From an uncultured Planctomycetaceae bacterium (GTDB taxonomy: Bacteria > Planctomycetota > Planctomycetia > Planctomycetales > Planctomycetaceae), in contig CALSLT010000007.1 in the NCBI GenBank assembly GCA_943787265.1, positions 124,001 through 188,000 of the forward strand: a stretch of 64,000 nucleotides of DNA. The letters run 5' to 3'. The notes under the pieces were generated by a model. The model saw nothing but the letters and a program-made list of their open reading frames with translations, did not search any database and was not told the origin of the DNA. Of the stretch, positions 53,635 to 60,680 are shown piece by piece. The translations under genes and the position numbers were made by a program. Each line of letters starts with the position of its first letter. The stretch's first letter is position 1.

Positions 53635-53652
53635 CAGGCACGTCGATCGCTC
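53635..53652 (+). promoter_or_regulatory. Sigma-54 promoter for cytochrome copy 2
   Basis: CAGGCACGTCGATCGCTC: GG and GC are 10 bases apart, GGCACG matches at -24, and the -12 box is TCGCT. A GTGCGCGCGGAC sequence lies about 50 bases upstream. Confidence 0.7.
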
Positions 53653-53703
53653 CGAAGTGCCCACAGGTGACAAAGCCAACAACATTCAATCAGGAGAACA
53701 GCG

Positions 53704-54195
53704 ATGATGTGGAATCAGTTTTCGTGGAAGGCAGCTCTGGCAACCGTGGCTCTGGCTGGTGCGGTAACGTTTCACGCTTTTGCGGATGAAATTCACCCGC
53801 CGCCGGCAAGTAGAAAACTGGACGATGACGATCGATCAGGCACACCCTTCATGCACGCCAAGCTGGCGGCAACTCACCAGATCGTGGACGGTCTGGCGTT
53901 TGAAAGCTTCAACCAAATTGAACGCGGCGCTGACGAACTACTTCGCATGACCGAACTTGCTTCGTGGAAGGTCCGCCGAGATCCGATCTACATGCACTAT
54001 TCGGCAGACTTTGAAAGCACCGCGCTGAGGCTACGAAAAGCGGCCCGCGCTCGCAGCATCGAAAAAGCAACATTCGCGTACATGCACCTGACGGTGTCGT
54101 GCACCGCTTGTCATCAACATGTTCGCAATGTCGTCCAGATGGATCCGGCGCCTGACGCAACCGCTCAGCCCACAGGCCAGACAGTCTTTCGCTGA
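53704..54195 (+). CDS. Small exported monohaem cytochrome c (c'-like), copy 2
   Basis: A 163-residue protein with a signal peptide (KAALATVALAGAVTFHAFA) and one haem motif CTACHQ at 133-137. FMHAKLAATHQIVDGLAFESFNQIERGADEL aligns in pattern with copy 1 (YMHAKLRHSQQVFAGLVTKDFEKIELGAEAL) and copy 3 (FMRQKMDASHDIMEGLLMEDGKSIAKAAKKL), showing common ancestry. It is a probable periplasmic four-helix cytochrome. Two ATG codons stand in tandem at the start. It has its own sigma-54 promoter. Confidence 0.78.
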   Translation: MMWNQFSWKAALATVALAGAVTFHAFADEIHPPPASRKLDDDDRSGTPFMHAKLAATHQIVDGLAFESFNQIERGADELLRMTELASWKVRRDPIYMHYSADFESTALRLRKAARARSIEKATFAYMHLTVSCTACHQHVRNVVQMDPAPDATAQPTGQTVFR

Positions 54196-54245
54196 ATGTT
54201 TTGCGACACTGTCTTCCAGAAAGCGAACCCTGTGAAAAGTCCACG

Positions 54246-54281
54246 AAAAAGCCCCTCAACAGGCAGTCGCTGCCAAGGGGC
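54246..54281 (-). terminator. Terminator of the hibernation factor gene
   Basis: GCCCCT and AGGGGC form the base of a stem with an inner GGCAG-TCG-CTGCC hairpin. On the minus strand it is followed by five T, ending the gene at 54352-54702. It may also stop plus-strand transcription from copy 2 of the cytochrome. Confidence 0.75.
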
Positions 54282-54351
54282 CATATGCCGCAAAAAGTAA
54301 GACTTTTGCGTGAAGAACTTCCAGATTTTCGGAAACTCTGAACTGTCAAAG

Positions 54352-54702
54352 CTAGCTTAAAGCGAGCTCGTTCTGCGCCGTAGATTCGACGCTCCTTCGT
54401 TTGGTTTGGAGTTTCGCGATTCGCTTGGCAATTCCACGCATCAGTCGAGCAACCGCTCCTTGAAATGCATGGTGCTCACTTCGATCAGTCCAGTCTCCAA
54501 CGACCGCTCCCAGCGAGCCAAGTTCGGCGGCGACGTGACAGTGCGCGACTGCTGCACCATTGTGTCCTTCAACCGTCAGCGTGACGTCTACCTGGTGAAT
54601 GGCAGAATCGAATCGCCCGAGCATTTCAGTCAACCGCTCAGTCAGATAGTCGATTCGAGGTTGATGGGGAGTCTTCACGTTGTCGTGGACCAGCACTTTC
54701 AT
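54352..54702 (-). CDS. Ribosome hibernation promoting factor-like protein (HPF/RaiA family)
   Basis: A 116-residue protein. The ATG at 54702 (MKVLVHDNVKTPHQPRIDYL) has GGAGG 5 bases upstream; the much longer open frame upstream is not coding in character. It shows the S30EA/sigma-54-modulation pattern: an N-terminal strand, the helix YLTERLTEMLGRFDSAIHQVDVTL, a second strand HCHVAAELGSLGAVVG, and the helix AFQGAVARLMRGIAKRIAKLQ. HPF-type proteins dock at the ribosomal A/P sites and stop translation in starved or anoxic cells. This one lacks the long-form C-terminal dimerisation domain. Confidence 0.78.
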   Translation of the reverse strand: MKVLVHDNVKTPHQPRIDYLTERLTEMLGRFDSAIHQVDVTLTVEGHNGAAVAHCHVAAELGSLGAVVGDWTDRSEHHAFQGAVARLMRGIAKRIAKLQTKRRSVESTAQNELALS

Positions 54703-54969
54703 GGCACCCTCCTTCTCGGATGATCGCACGCGTGCGGCGTACATCGCGGAAGCTCCGGCATCGAACCTTGCTTCGGCTCGCTCATCATCGGCCCGAGCTA
54801 CCAGCCGAAACATAGAGCAAATCGTGTGCGCGACGCTTCGCATTTTCAGAATCATCCGGAAAGAACACGCATTCTTCGACGACGCTTCTGATCGGCTCAA
54901 CTGAACCGAATGAAGGCAGCTCGATCTGGCCGCTTGTTTGCCTCGCGGCGCCTTCCAGCGTGCGACAAG

Positions 54970-54987
54970 GTGTGCGGAGACGCTCAC
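54970..54987 (+). promoter_or_regulatory. Candidate activator-binding site (UAS)
   Basis: GTGTGCGGAGACGCTCAC is a perfect interrupted dyad, GTG-N-GCG-N4-CGC-N-CAC, about 185 bases before the hcp -24 box. TGTGCGGA is shared with the repeats at 51068-51113. Confidence 0.5.
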
Positions 54988-55036
54988 ATTGTCCTACTAC
55001 GCGCGCGACAGGGTTGATTCCTGCTTATTGATGCGA

Positions 55037-55054
55037 ATGCCTCTGCGATGCCAA
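55037..55054 (-). promoter_or_regulatory. Possible sigma-54 promoter towards the hibernation factor
   Basis: Minus-strand TTGGCATCGCAGAGGCAT: the -24 box is perfect and GG-N10-GC holds, but the -12 box is AGGC. It would give a leader of about 325 bases before the gene at 54702, unusually long. Confidence 0.45.
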
Positions 55055-55168
55055 CTCGAAATTCATGCTCGCTCGTTCTGGCGACTTCGTAAAAGTGAAG
55101 GCTTTGCCGCGGTCGTCATTGTTCCTGTTTCTGAGTCTTCGCCGTTTCGGAAGTAAGGACTTCACGGT

Positions 55169-55186
55169 TTGGCACATCTCGTGCGT
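55169..55186 (+). promoter_or_regulatory. Sigma-54 promoter for hcp
   Basis: TTGGCACATCTCGTGCGT: perfect TTGGCAC at -24 and GG-N10-GC spacing. Transcription would start near 55196, 45 bases before hcp. Confidence 0.8.
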
Positions 55187-55240
55187 TCCTGCTGGTCTGT
55201 CAGATTCTTACTCACTCAACCAACTCAACGGGAGCGCTCA

Positions 55241-56527
55241 ATGTTCTGCAATCAGTGCGAACAGACTCAAAACGGAAGCGGCTGCACGGACATCGGAGTT
55301 TGTGGAAAGGATCCTGACGTCCAGTCTTTGCAGGAAATCCTCCTGTACGGCGTCAAAGGTATGGCCGCATACGCTGCCCACGCTCGCCGGCTCGGTAAGT
55401 CGGACGAAAATGTCAGCGCGTTCATTGAGGATGCTCTTTTCGCGACGATGACGAATGTCAATTTCGATATCGAAAGCCTGTTCGAAATGGTGCTGGAGTG
55501 TGGGCGGCAGAACATCCGCGTGATGGAATTGCTGGACGAAGGCCACACCGAAAAGTTCGGCTTGCCAGAGCCGACCGTAGTCTACGAGGGCACCAAGGAA
55601 GGGCCCGGCATTCTGGTTACTGGGCATGACTTGCTCGACCTGGCCGACATTCTCGAACAATCAGCCGACCAGGGCGTCAACGTTTACACGCACGGCGAAA
55701 TGCTGCCGGCTCATAGCTACCCCGAATTGAAAAAATATCCACACCTTGCAGGTCACTACGGCGGTCCGTGGCAGAATCAGCAGTGGGAGTTTCCCGGTTT
55801 TTCGGGACCAATCGTTGCCACAACAAACTGTGTGCTGATCCCGTCAGACTCGTACGCCGACCGGCTGTTCACAACGCGAATCACTGCCGTTCCCGGCGGA
55901 AAGCGACTGACCGAAAATGACTTCTCGTCGGTGATCGAACTGGCAATGAACTCACAGCCTCTTCCAGACAACAAGGTGAAAGAATCGACGATCGGTTTCC
56001 ACCACAGCGTCATCATGAGTCATGCCGGAACGATTGTTGACGCCGTTAAGGCCGGAGACATCAAACGCTTCTACCTGATTGGCGGTTGTGACGGAGCCGA
56101 ATCCGGACGCAACTACTACACGCAACTTGCCGAACAGGCGCCGGAAGAATCAGTGATTCTGACGCTTGGTTGTGGGAAATACCGAATCCGCGATCGTGAA
56201 TACGGCACGGTCGCTGGCCTGCCGCGATTTCTCGATATGGGTCAATGCAACGATGCTTACGGAGCCGTGCAGGTCGCTCTGGCTTTGTCGAAAGCGTTTG
56301 ACTGCGGTGTCAACGATCTTCCACTGGAAATCGTTCTGTCGTGGTTCGAACAGAAGGCTGTCGCCGTACTGCTCAGCCTGCTGGCTCTCGATGTGAAAGG
56401 AATCCGTCTAGGGCCCGTTCCGCCAGCGTTTGTCTCCCCAAACGTGTTCGCGATTCTGCAGGAGAAGTTCGACCTGAAATTGATCGAGTCTGAACCGCCA
56501 GCCGAACTGGTTCAGCTCACGGTCTGA
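55241..56527 (+). CDS. hcp: Hydroxylamine reductase / hybrid-cluster protein, short class
   Basis: A 428-residue protein beginning at the ATG at 55241 (MFCNQCEQT); the frame upstream is leader. The N-terminal cysteines CNQCEQTQNGSGCTDIGVC bind the cubane Fe-S cluster. Hybrid-cluster ligands are visible in VTGHDLLDLADIL, VYTHGEMLPAHSYP (His and Glu), ATTNCVLIP, IGGCDGAE, LTLGCGKYRI and LGPVPPAFVSPNVF. At ~430 residues it belongs to the shortened class that lacks part of the N-terminal helical domain of the ~550-residue enzymes. Hcp reduces NO or hydroxylamine and protects against nitrosative stress under anoxia. Confidence 0.93.
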   Translation: MFCNQCEQTQNGSGCTDIGVCGKDPDVQSLQEILLYGVKGMAAYAAHARRLGKSDENVSAFIEDALFATMTNVNFDIESLFEMVLECGRQNIRVMELLDEGHTEKFGLPEPTVVYEGTKEGPGILVTGHDLLDLADILEQSADQGVNVYTHGEMLPAHSYPELKKYPHLAGHYGGPWQNQQWEFPGFSGPIVATTNCVLIPSDSYADRLFTTRITAVPGGKRLTENDFSSVIELAMNSQPLPDNKVKESTIGFHHSVIMSHAGTIVDAVKAGDIKRFYLIGGCDGAESGRNYYTQLAEQAPEESVILTLGCGKYRIRDREYGTVAGLPRFLDMGQCNDAYGAVQVALALSKAFDCGVNDLPLEIVLSWFEQKAVAVLLSLLALDVKGIRLGPVPPAFVSPNVFAILQEKFDLKLIESEPPAELVQLTV

Positions 56528-56563
56528 TCGGTCGCCCACGATCCGCTGCGATGACAACGCGAG

Positions 56564-56587
56564 CACTTGAGTTTGGCCGCTCAAGTG
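56564..56587 (+). terminator. Probable terminator after hcp
   Basis: CACTTGAG (56564-56571) and CTCAAGTG (56580-56587) form a perfect 8-bp stem with an 8-base loop, followed by TTCGTTTTC. Confidence 0.6.
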
Positions 56588-56642
56588 TTCGTTTTCGGGG
56601 CGGCTCTTCTTCCAGCCTTTCCCCTCTGCGACACAAGTCCCC

Positions 56643-57215
56643 ATGTTGAACATTGACGAAGCAAAACTCGAATCCGATCCGCAATACCGGTACGACTATC
56701 TGGCTGACTTTATCGGGTTCGGGCCGGACGACGTAAAATTGATTCAGTCCGCGGCTCCGCAGATCGGACCGCGTATCGGAGAGCTGGTCGATAAAACGTA
56801 CGCGAAGCTCTTGAGCTACGACGCGACGGCACGGCACTTTGTGCCGAAGCAACATGGGTTCGAAGGTGAAACTCCTATTAATCTCGCCGATCTTGACGCT
56901 TCTCATCCGCAAATTCAGTTTCGCAAGGATCACCTCAACAGATACTTCCTCGCACTGATCGGCCGAGCCTACGACACGAAAATGGTTCAATATCTCGACA
57001 TGGTCGGGAAGATTCACACGGCCAGCGCCGGCAACGGTGAGATCAGCATTCCGCTGGTCCAGATGAACGCGCTGATGGGACTCCTGTCCGACGTTCTTGC
57101 TGACGCGTTGATCGAATCGCCACTCCCCGCCGAAGCCACTCTGGCCACGATTCGTGCCTTCAACAAGTTGATGTGGATCCAGAACGATTTCATCAGCCGA
57201 CACTACGTTGCTTAG
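56643..57215 (+). CDS. Protoglobin
   Basis: A 190-residue single-domain protoglobin. The N-terminal extension typical of the family (YRYDYLADFIGFGPDDVKLIQSAA) leads into the globin helices. His125 in MVGKIHTASAG is the likely proximal haem ligand, preceded by FRKDHLNRYFLALIGRAYD. Protoglobins bind O2, CO and NO and may act as NO-detoxifying or sensing proteins. No output domain is attached. It lies between Hcp and the third cytochrome, consistent with gas-related stress. Confidence 0.88.
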   Translation: MLNIDEAKLESDPQYRYDYLADFIGFGPDDVKLIQSAAPQIGPRIGELVDKTYAKLLSYDATARHFVPKQHGFEGETPINLADLDASHPQIQFRKDHLNRYFLALIGRAYDTKMVQYLDMVGKIHTASAGNGEISIPLVQMNALMGLLSDVLADALIESPLPAEATLATIRAFNKLMWIQNDFISRHYVA

Positions 57216-57221
57216 AGCCAA

Positions 57222-57239
57222 ACGGCACTCCATTTGCAA
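57222..57239 (+). promoter_or_regulatory. Sigma-54 promoter for cytochrome copy 3
   Basis: ACGGCACTCCATTTGCAA: GG and GC are 10 bases apart and the -12 box TTTGCA is consensus. It begins only 7 bases after the protoglobin stop and would start transcription near 57249. Confidence 0.8.
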
Positions 57240-57288
57240 TTTGACCTGAGAGGTTGTCCGCGCCACTCACTCTAAGGAGACATCTCTG

Positions 57289-57789
57289 ATGTCAGTTCGA
57301 ACTGAAAAACCTATCGTTGTCGCAGTCGGTTTGCTCGTCGCTCTGGCCTGCGGATTGTTCTGGGGAATCCAACAGGAACAACAAGCCAACGCAGCACCTC
57401 AAGGAAAAAAGTCTGAGGCCGTCGACAAAGAGGATGACAAGCCCGTACTCGCAGATTTCATGCGACAAAAAATGGACGCGTCGCATGACATCATGGAAGG
57501 GCTGTTGATGGAAGACGGCAAGTCCATCGCAAAGGCGGCGAAGAAGCTGAAAGAGATGAGCGACACTGAGCGATGGCGAGTTTCCAACGACATCATGTAT
57601 CGAAACCACAGCGAAGACTTCCGTCGCAGTGTCGACAAACTGATCGCCGCATCCAAAGGAAGCTCGATCGATCGCGCAGCTCTGTCCTGGTTTGACGTGA
57701 CGCTAAGCTGCATCGATTGCCATCGTTACGTCCGCACGGTCCTGATCGCCGACAACGACACCGTGCAAATTCCGCCGAATAAGCGATGA
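57289..57789 (+). CDS. Small exported monohaem cytochrome c (c'-like), copy 3
   Basis: A 166-residue protein with an N-terminal signal/anchor (VVAVGLLVALACGLFWGI), a Lys/Glu-rich linker, a helical bundle and one haem site CIDCHR at 141-145. The motif ADFMRQKMDASHDIMEGL matches the first helix of copies 1 and 2. It is the most diverged copy. A periplasmic location is likely, perhaps tethered because the signal lacks a clear cleavage site. It is separately controlled by a sigma-54 promoter. Confidence 0.78.
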   Translation: MSVRTEKPIVVAVGLLVALACGLFWGIQQEQQANAAPQGKKSEAVDKEDDKPVLADFMRQKMDASHDIMEGLLMEDGKSIAKAAKKLKEMSDTERWRVSNDIMYRNHSEDFRRSVDKLIAASKGSSIDRAALSWFDVTLSCIDCHRYVRTVLIADNDTVQIPPNKR

Positions 57790-57892
57790 GTGAGGCGCAG
57801 ACGGACCACGACGCCATGCAAAACGAGAGAACAGACGCACGCTGAAAGCTCTTTTGCAACTCCTGCCCCGGCACCAACGACGTGAACGTGGT

Positions 57893-58810
57893 CTACGTTG
57901 CCGGATCGTCCTTCCCGCGGACGATCCAGACGCTGCCATCTGCATGACGAATCAGTCGCCTCGAAACACTGCCGAGCAGGAAGCGGTCAACGGCTCCCTT
58001 TCCGTTGCTGCCCGCCATGACAATGTCAGCGTTCCAATGCCCGGCCACCTGAAGAATTTCGGAAGCCACGTCGCTGGCTTCTTCAACGCGGGTTGAAACA
58101 TTGCGAATCCCTGCGGCGTCAAGCTGCGTGGCGGCGACGTCAAGAGCGGCTCGTGCCAGTTCTGCTTCCCGTCGCCATTCGGCACTCATCTTCTGCAGAA
58201 TATCCGCTCGGAATGTGGTGACCAGGCTGTGCACTGAAAGCAACATGACTTCGGCAGACTCACTCAGTGGCAACTGGGCAAGCGTTTCGATGGATTCGTT
58301 CGTCGCGGATGATCCATCGCAGGCAACGAGAAAACGCAGCGGCTGCTGATCAGATTCTGAGGGCGTCTTCGCGTGAGAAGAATCGCGGGCTATCAGCACC
58401 GAACACGGAGCGTGACGGACAATCTTCTCAGATGTACTGCCAAGCAGAAATCGCTCCAAGGCGTTCATGCCGCGAGCACCCAGTGCGACCAGATCTGCGT
58501 CTTCCGATGCCGCCAGGGCTGTGATTTCGCGAGCCGCGTGGCCAACCACCAGCTCTTCGCGGACTGAAGCGAACGTCTCCGACAATTTCGCTGACTCGTT
58601 TTGCAGCAGAGTTTTCGCCGCGCCTCGGCGGTCTTTATCCAAAGTTGCTCGAACCAGCGTACCCAGGTGTTTGCCATAGGCCGACTCATAGACATCTTCG
58701 AGAACGTGCACGGCTACAACATCGGTATCACCGGGAAAAGGAATCCGGTTCAACAATGTTGCGGCAGCGCTGGCATGTGGCGATCCGTCGACCGCGCTGA
58801 TGATCTTCAT
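57893..58810 (-). CDS. Tandem universal stress protein (two Usp domains)
   Basis: A 305-residue protein with two Usp domains. The first (~1-145) has IISAVDGSPHASAAATLLNRI and GARGMNALERFLLGSTSEKIVRHAPCSVLI. The second (~155-305) has FLVACDGSSATNESIETLA and GSNGKGAVDRFLLGSVSRRLIRHADGSVWIV. Both G-2X-G-9X-G-S/T motifs are intact, so each could bind ATP. A TGGCAT...TTGC pair upstream has 12 instead of 10 bases between GG and GC, so a sigma-54 promoter is doubtful here. Confidence 0.9.
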   Translation of the reverse strand: MKIISAVDGSPHASAAATLLNRIPFPGDTDVVAVHVLEDVYESAYGKHLGTLVRATLDKDRRGAAKTLLQNESAKLSETFASVREELVVGHAAREITALAASEDADLVALGARGMNALERFLLGSTSEKIVRHAPCSVLIARDSSHAKTPSESDQQPLRFLVACDGSSATNESIETLAQLPLSESAEVMLLSVHSLVTTFRADILQKMSAEWRREAELARAALDVAATQLDAAGIRNVSTRVEEASDVASEILQVAGHWNADIVMAGSNGKGAVDRFLLGSVSRRLIRHADGSVWIVRGKDDPAT

Positions 58811-58934
58811 GGAGAGTGTTCCTGAACGGGGATGAATTCGTGAAATAGCAGCGAGCGTTCAGAAGGGCAAGCTTCGCAACCAGTTGATGCCACGATTTTG
58901 CTCGACGATTTTCGCAGCCGTCCTCCTCCCGAAA

Positions 58935-58954
58935 TCGCACGTGCGAGATCGCAC
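58935..58954 (+). promoter_or_regulatory. Candidate activator-binding site (UAS)
   Basis: TCGCACGTGCGAGATCGCAC: the perfect palindrome TCGCACGTGCGA overlaps the perfect dyad GTGCGA-GA-TCGCAC. It lies about 100 bases before the -24 box at 59048 and could also serve the divergent Usp gene. Confidence 0.5.
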
Positions 58955-59047
58955 AGCGTGCAGAATTGTCACACGGGCAGCCCGTTTTCATCGTCACAGA
59001 CCGGGCCGCACAACCGCATGAACGTCCGTGGCGGACAAACGACAGTG

Positions 59048-59065
59048 TTGGCACCAAATATGCAA
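59048..59065 (+). promoter_or_regulatory. Sigma-54 promoter for the small membrane protein
   Basis: TTGGCACCAAATATGCAA: perfect -24 box, TGCA at -12 and exact GG-N10-GC spacing. Transcription would start near 59075. Confidence 0.85.
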
Positions 59066-59112
59066 TTGGCGAGTCGCGATTCAACATTCATCCACGAACT
59101 GGAGTTTTCGCC

Positions 59113-59337
59113 ATGTCAACAAGCACACTTGAACGCCCGGAAGTCGAAGTCGCCGATCCAACGCTACAACCTGGCCGTGCCAGCGAACCGCTCTTTTCCC
59201 ACGAAGAAATCCGAGGGTTTGACTCGGACGATGCCGAAGCAGGACGTCGTATCGGCAAGATCCTGACCACGCTGTTTGTCTACACTCTCATCGCAATGAG
59301 CATTGTCATCTGGTGGTCGCTCAGCGTCATCAACTAG
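59113..59337 (+). CDS. Small single-span membrane protein
   Basis: A 74-residue protein from the ATG at 59113 (MSTSTLERPEVEV), GGAG 8 bases upstream; the longer frame contains the promoter and is not coding. The N-terminal 48 residues are hydrophilic and acidic (EIRGFDSDDAEAGRRIGKIL), followed by one helix (LTTLFVYTLIAMSIVIWWSLSV) and the end. Size and layout recall small accessory subunits of respiratory oxidases or cytochrome complexes. The Rieske gene at the window edge has the same promoter type, so a respiratory role is possible but unproven. Confidence 0.6.
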   Translation: MSTSTLERPEVEVADPTLQPGRASEPLFSHEEIRGFDSDDAEAGRRIGKILTTLFVYTLIAMSIVIWWSLSVIN

Positions 59338-59468
59338 CGATGCGGACTCTTCATCAACGTCACACCGACAGCGATCGAGCCGGCGATAGTCATGAATGCT
59401 CCTCGCAGGTAACCTCTCGCGCGATCGATTAATTCGAAGTCCGTGCAAACTCCGTTAAGCGATGTGTC

Positions 59469-60680
59469 ATGCAAGAGTCGGAATCGCCGATGGATCAACC
59501 CGAGCTATTCAAGCTGTATGACGAACTGCGTGCGTACGTTGGATGGGAAGAGCGTGATCCTGAGCGTCTGGCATCGCTGAAGCCAATCCTTGAGCCGTCA
59601 TTTGACGCGATCATCGGCGACTTCTACGACGAGGTTGCCCGACACCCCAATGCCGTCCGAGTCATCACTGGCGGTGATGACCAGATTGCTCGTCTCAAGC
59701 AGACTCTTCGAGGCTGGCTCAGCGATCTGTTCTCGGGACCGTACGACGAGCAGTTTGTCGAACGGCGTTTCCGGGTGGGGCAGCGCCACGTCGAAATACA
59801 GCTCGAACAGTTCTACGCGAACGTGGCCTTGTCCCGGATTCGTGGACGGTTACTCGAAGCACTTGCCCAACACGCCCCCGAATCGATCACAGAACGAGAC
59901 GCGGCCATCCGAGCACTCAACCGGATACTTGACCTCGACTCAGCCATCATCGACGTCGCCTACCAGCGGGAATTCGCCGCCCGTGAACAACGACAGCAAC
60001 GCATGGCAACTCTTGGCCGAGTGTCCGGAGGCATCGCCCATGAACTGCGAAACCCACTCAATGCCATAAAAACATCGGTGTATTATCTTTTAAATGCTCC
60101 TGATGCACCGCCGGAGAAAACCAGAGAGCATCTGGAACGCATCGATCGTCAGGTCGCGATTTCGGATAACGTCATCACTGCGTTGTCACGATTCGCGAGG
60201 CTTCCGGTTCCCACGCTTCGGCCAGTCGATCTGTGCGATCTTGTCGAGCAGACAATCGATGCCAACCCGATTCCCGACAACATAACACTCAAAAGAAATC
60301 GTCCGGAAACGATTCCTCACGTGACCGGTGATCAGGAACAGCTTGTCATCGTCCTGAGCAATCTGGTCCGTAACGCCTGTGAAGCCATGCCGGACGGCGG
60401 GCAATTGACCATCTCGTGCCAGGAAATTGCTCCGCCCGCGGAAGGCGAAGCCGGTCGTTTTGAGTTGTCGGTTACCGACACTGGCTGTGGCATCGCACCA
60501 GACATTGTTCCTCAGATCATGGAACCGTTGTTTTCGACCAAGACTCGGGGACTGGGACTCGGGCTGGCATTGGCACAGGCAATCCTGAAACGTCACGATG
60601 CCGACTTGTCCGTCACGAGTAAATTGGGAGACGGAACAACATTTACCATGACACTTAACCTCTCCGAAGAGTCCGCATGA
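59469..60680 (+). CDS. Globin-coupled sensor histidine kinase
   Basis: A 403-residue soluble kinase. Residues ~10-165 form a protoglobin/globin-coupled-sensor domain: ELFKLYDELRAYVGWEERD, FDAIIGDFYDEVARHP, and RRFRVGQRHVEIQLEQFY, where His107 is the likely proximal haem ligand. The HisKA domain has His191 in GGIAHELRNPLNAIKT. The HATPase has VLSNLVRNACEAMPDG, VTDTGCGIAPD, and TRGLGLGLALAQ. It should sense O2 or NO through haem and phosphorylate a receiver, most simply the next gene product or the NtrC-type activator. Its stop overlaps the next start (ATGA). Confidence 0.85.
   Translation: MQESESPMDQPELFKLYDELRAYVGWEERDPERLASLKPILEPSFDAIIGDFYDEVARHPNAVRVITGGDDQIARLKQTLRGWLSDLFSGPYDEQFVERRFRVGQRHVEIQLEQFYANVALSRIRGRLLEALAQHAPESITERDAAIRALNRILDLDSAIIDVAYQREFAAREQRQQRMATLGRVSGGIAHELRNPLNAIKTSVYYLLNAPDAPPEKTREHLERIDRQVAISDNVITALSRFARLPVPTLRPVDLCDLVEQTIDANPIPDNITLKRNRPETIPHVTGDQEQLVIVLSNLVRNACEAMPDGGQLTISCQEIAPPAEGEAGRFELSVTDTGCGIAPDIVPQIMEPLFSTKTRGLGLGLALAQAILKRHDADLSVTSKLGDGTTFTMTLNLSEESA

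Noticed and set aside
58810..58900. Sigma-54 promoter before the tandem Usp gene
   Set aside because: TGGCAT and TTGC boxes are present on the minus strand, but GG and GC are 12 bases apart instead of 10, which sigma-54 does not normally tolerate.
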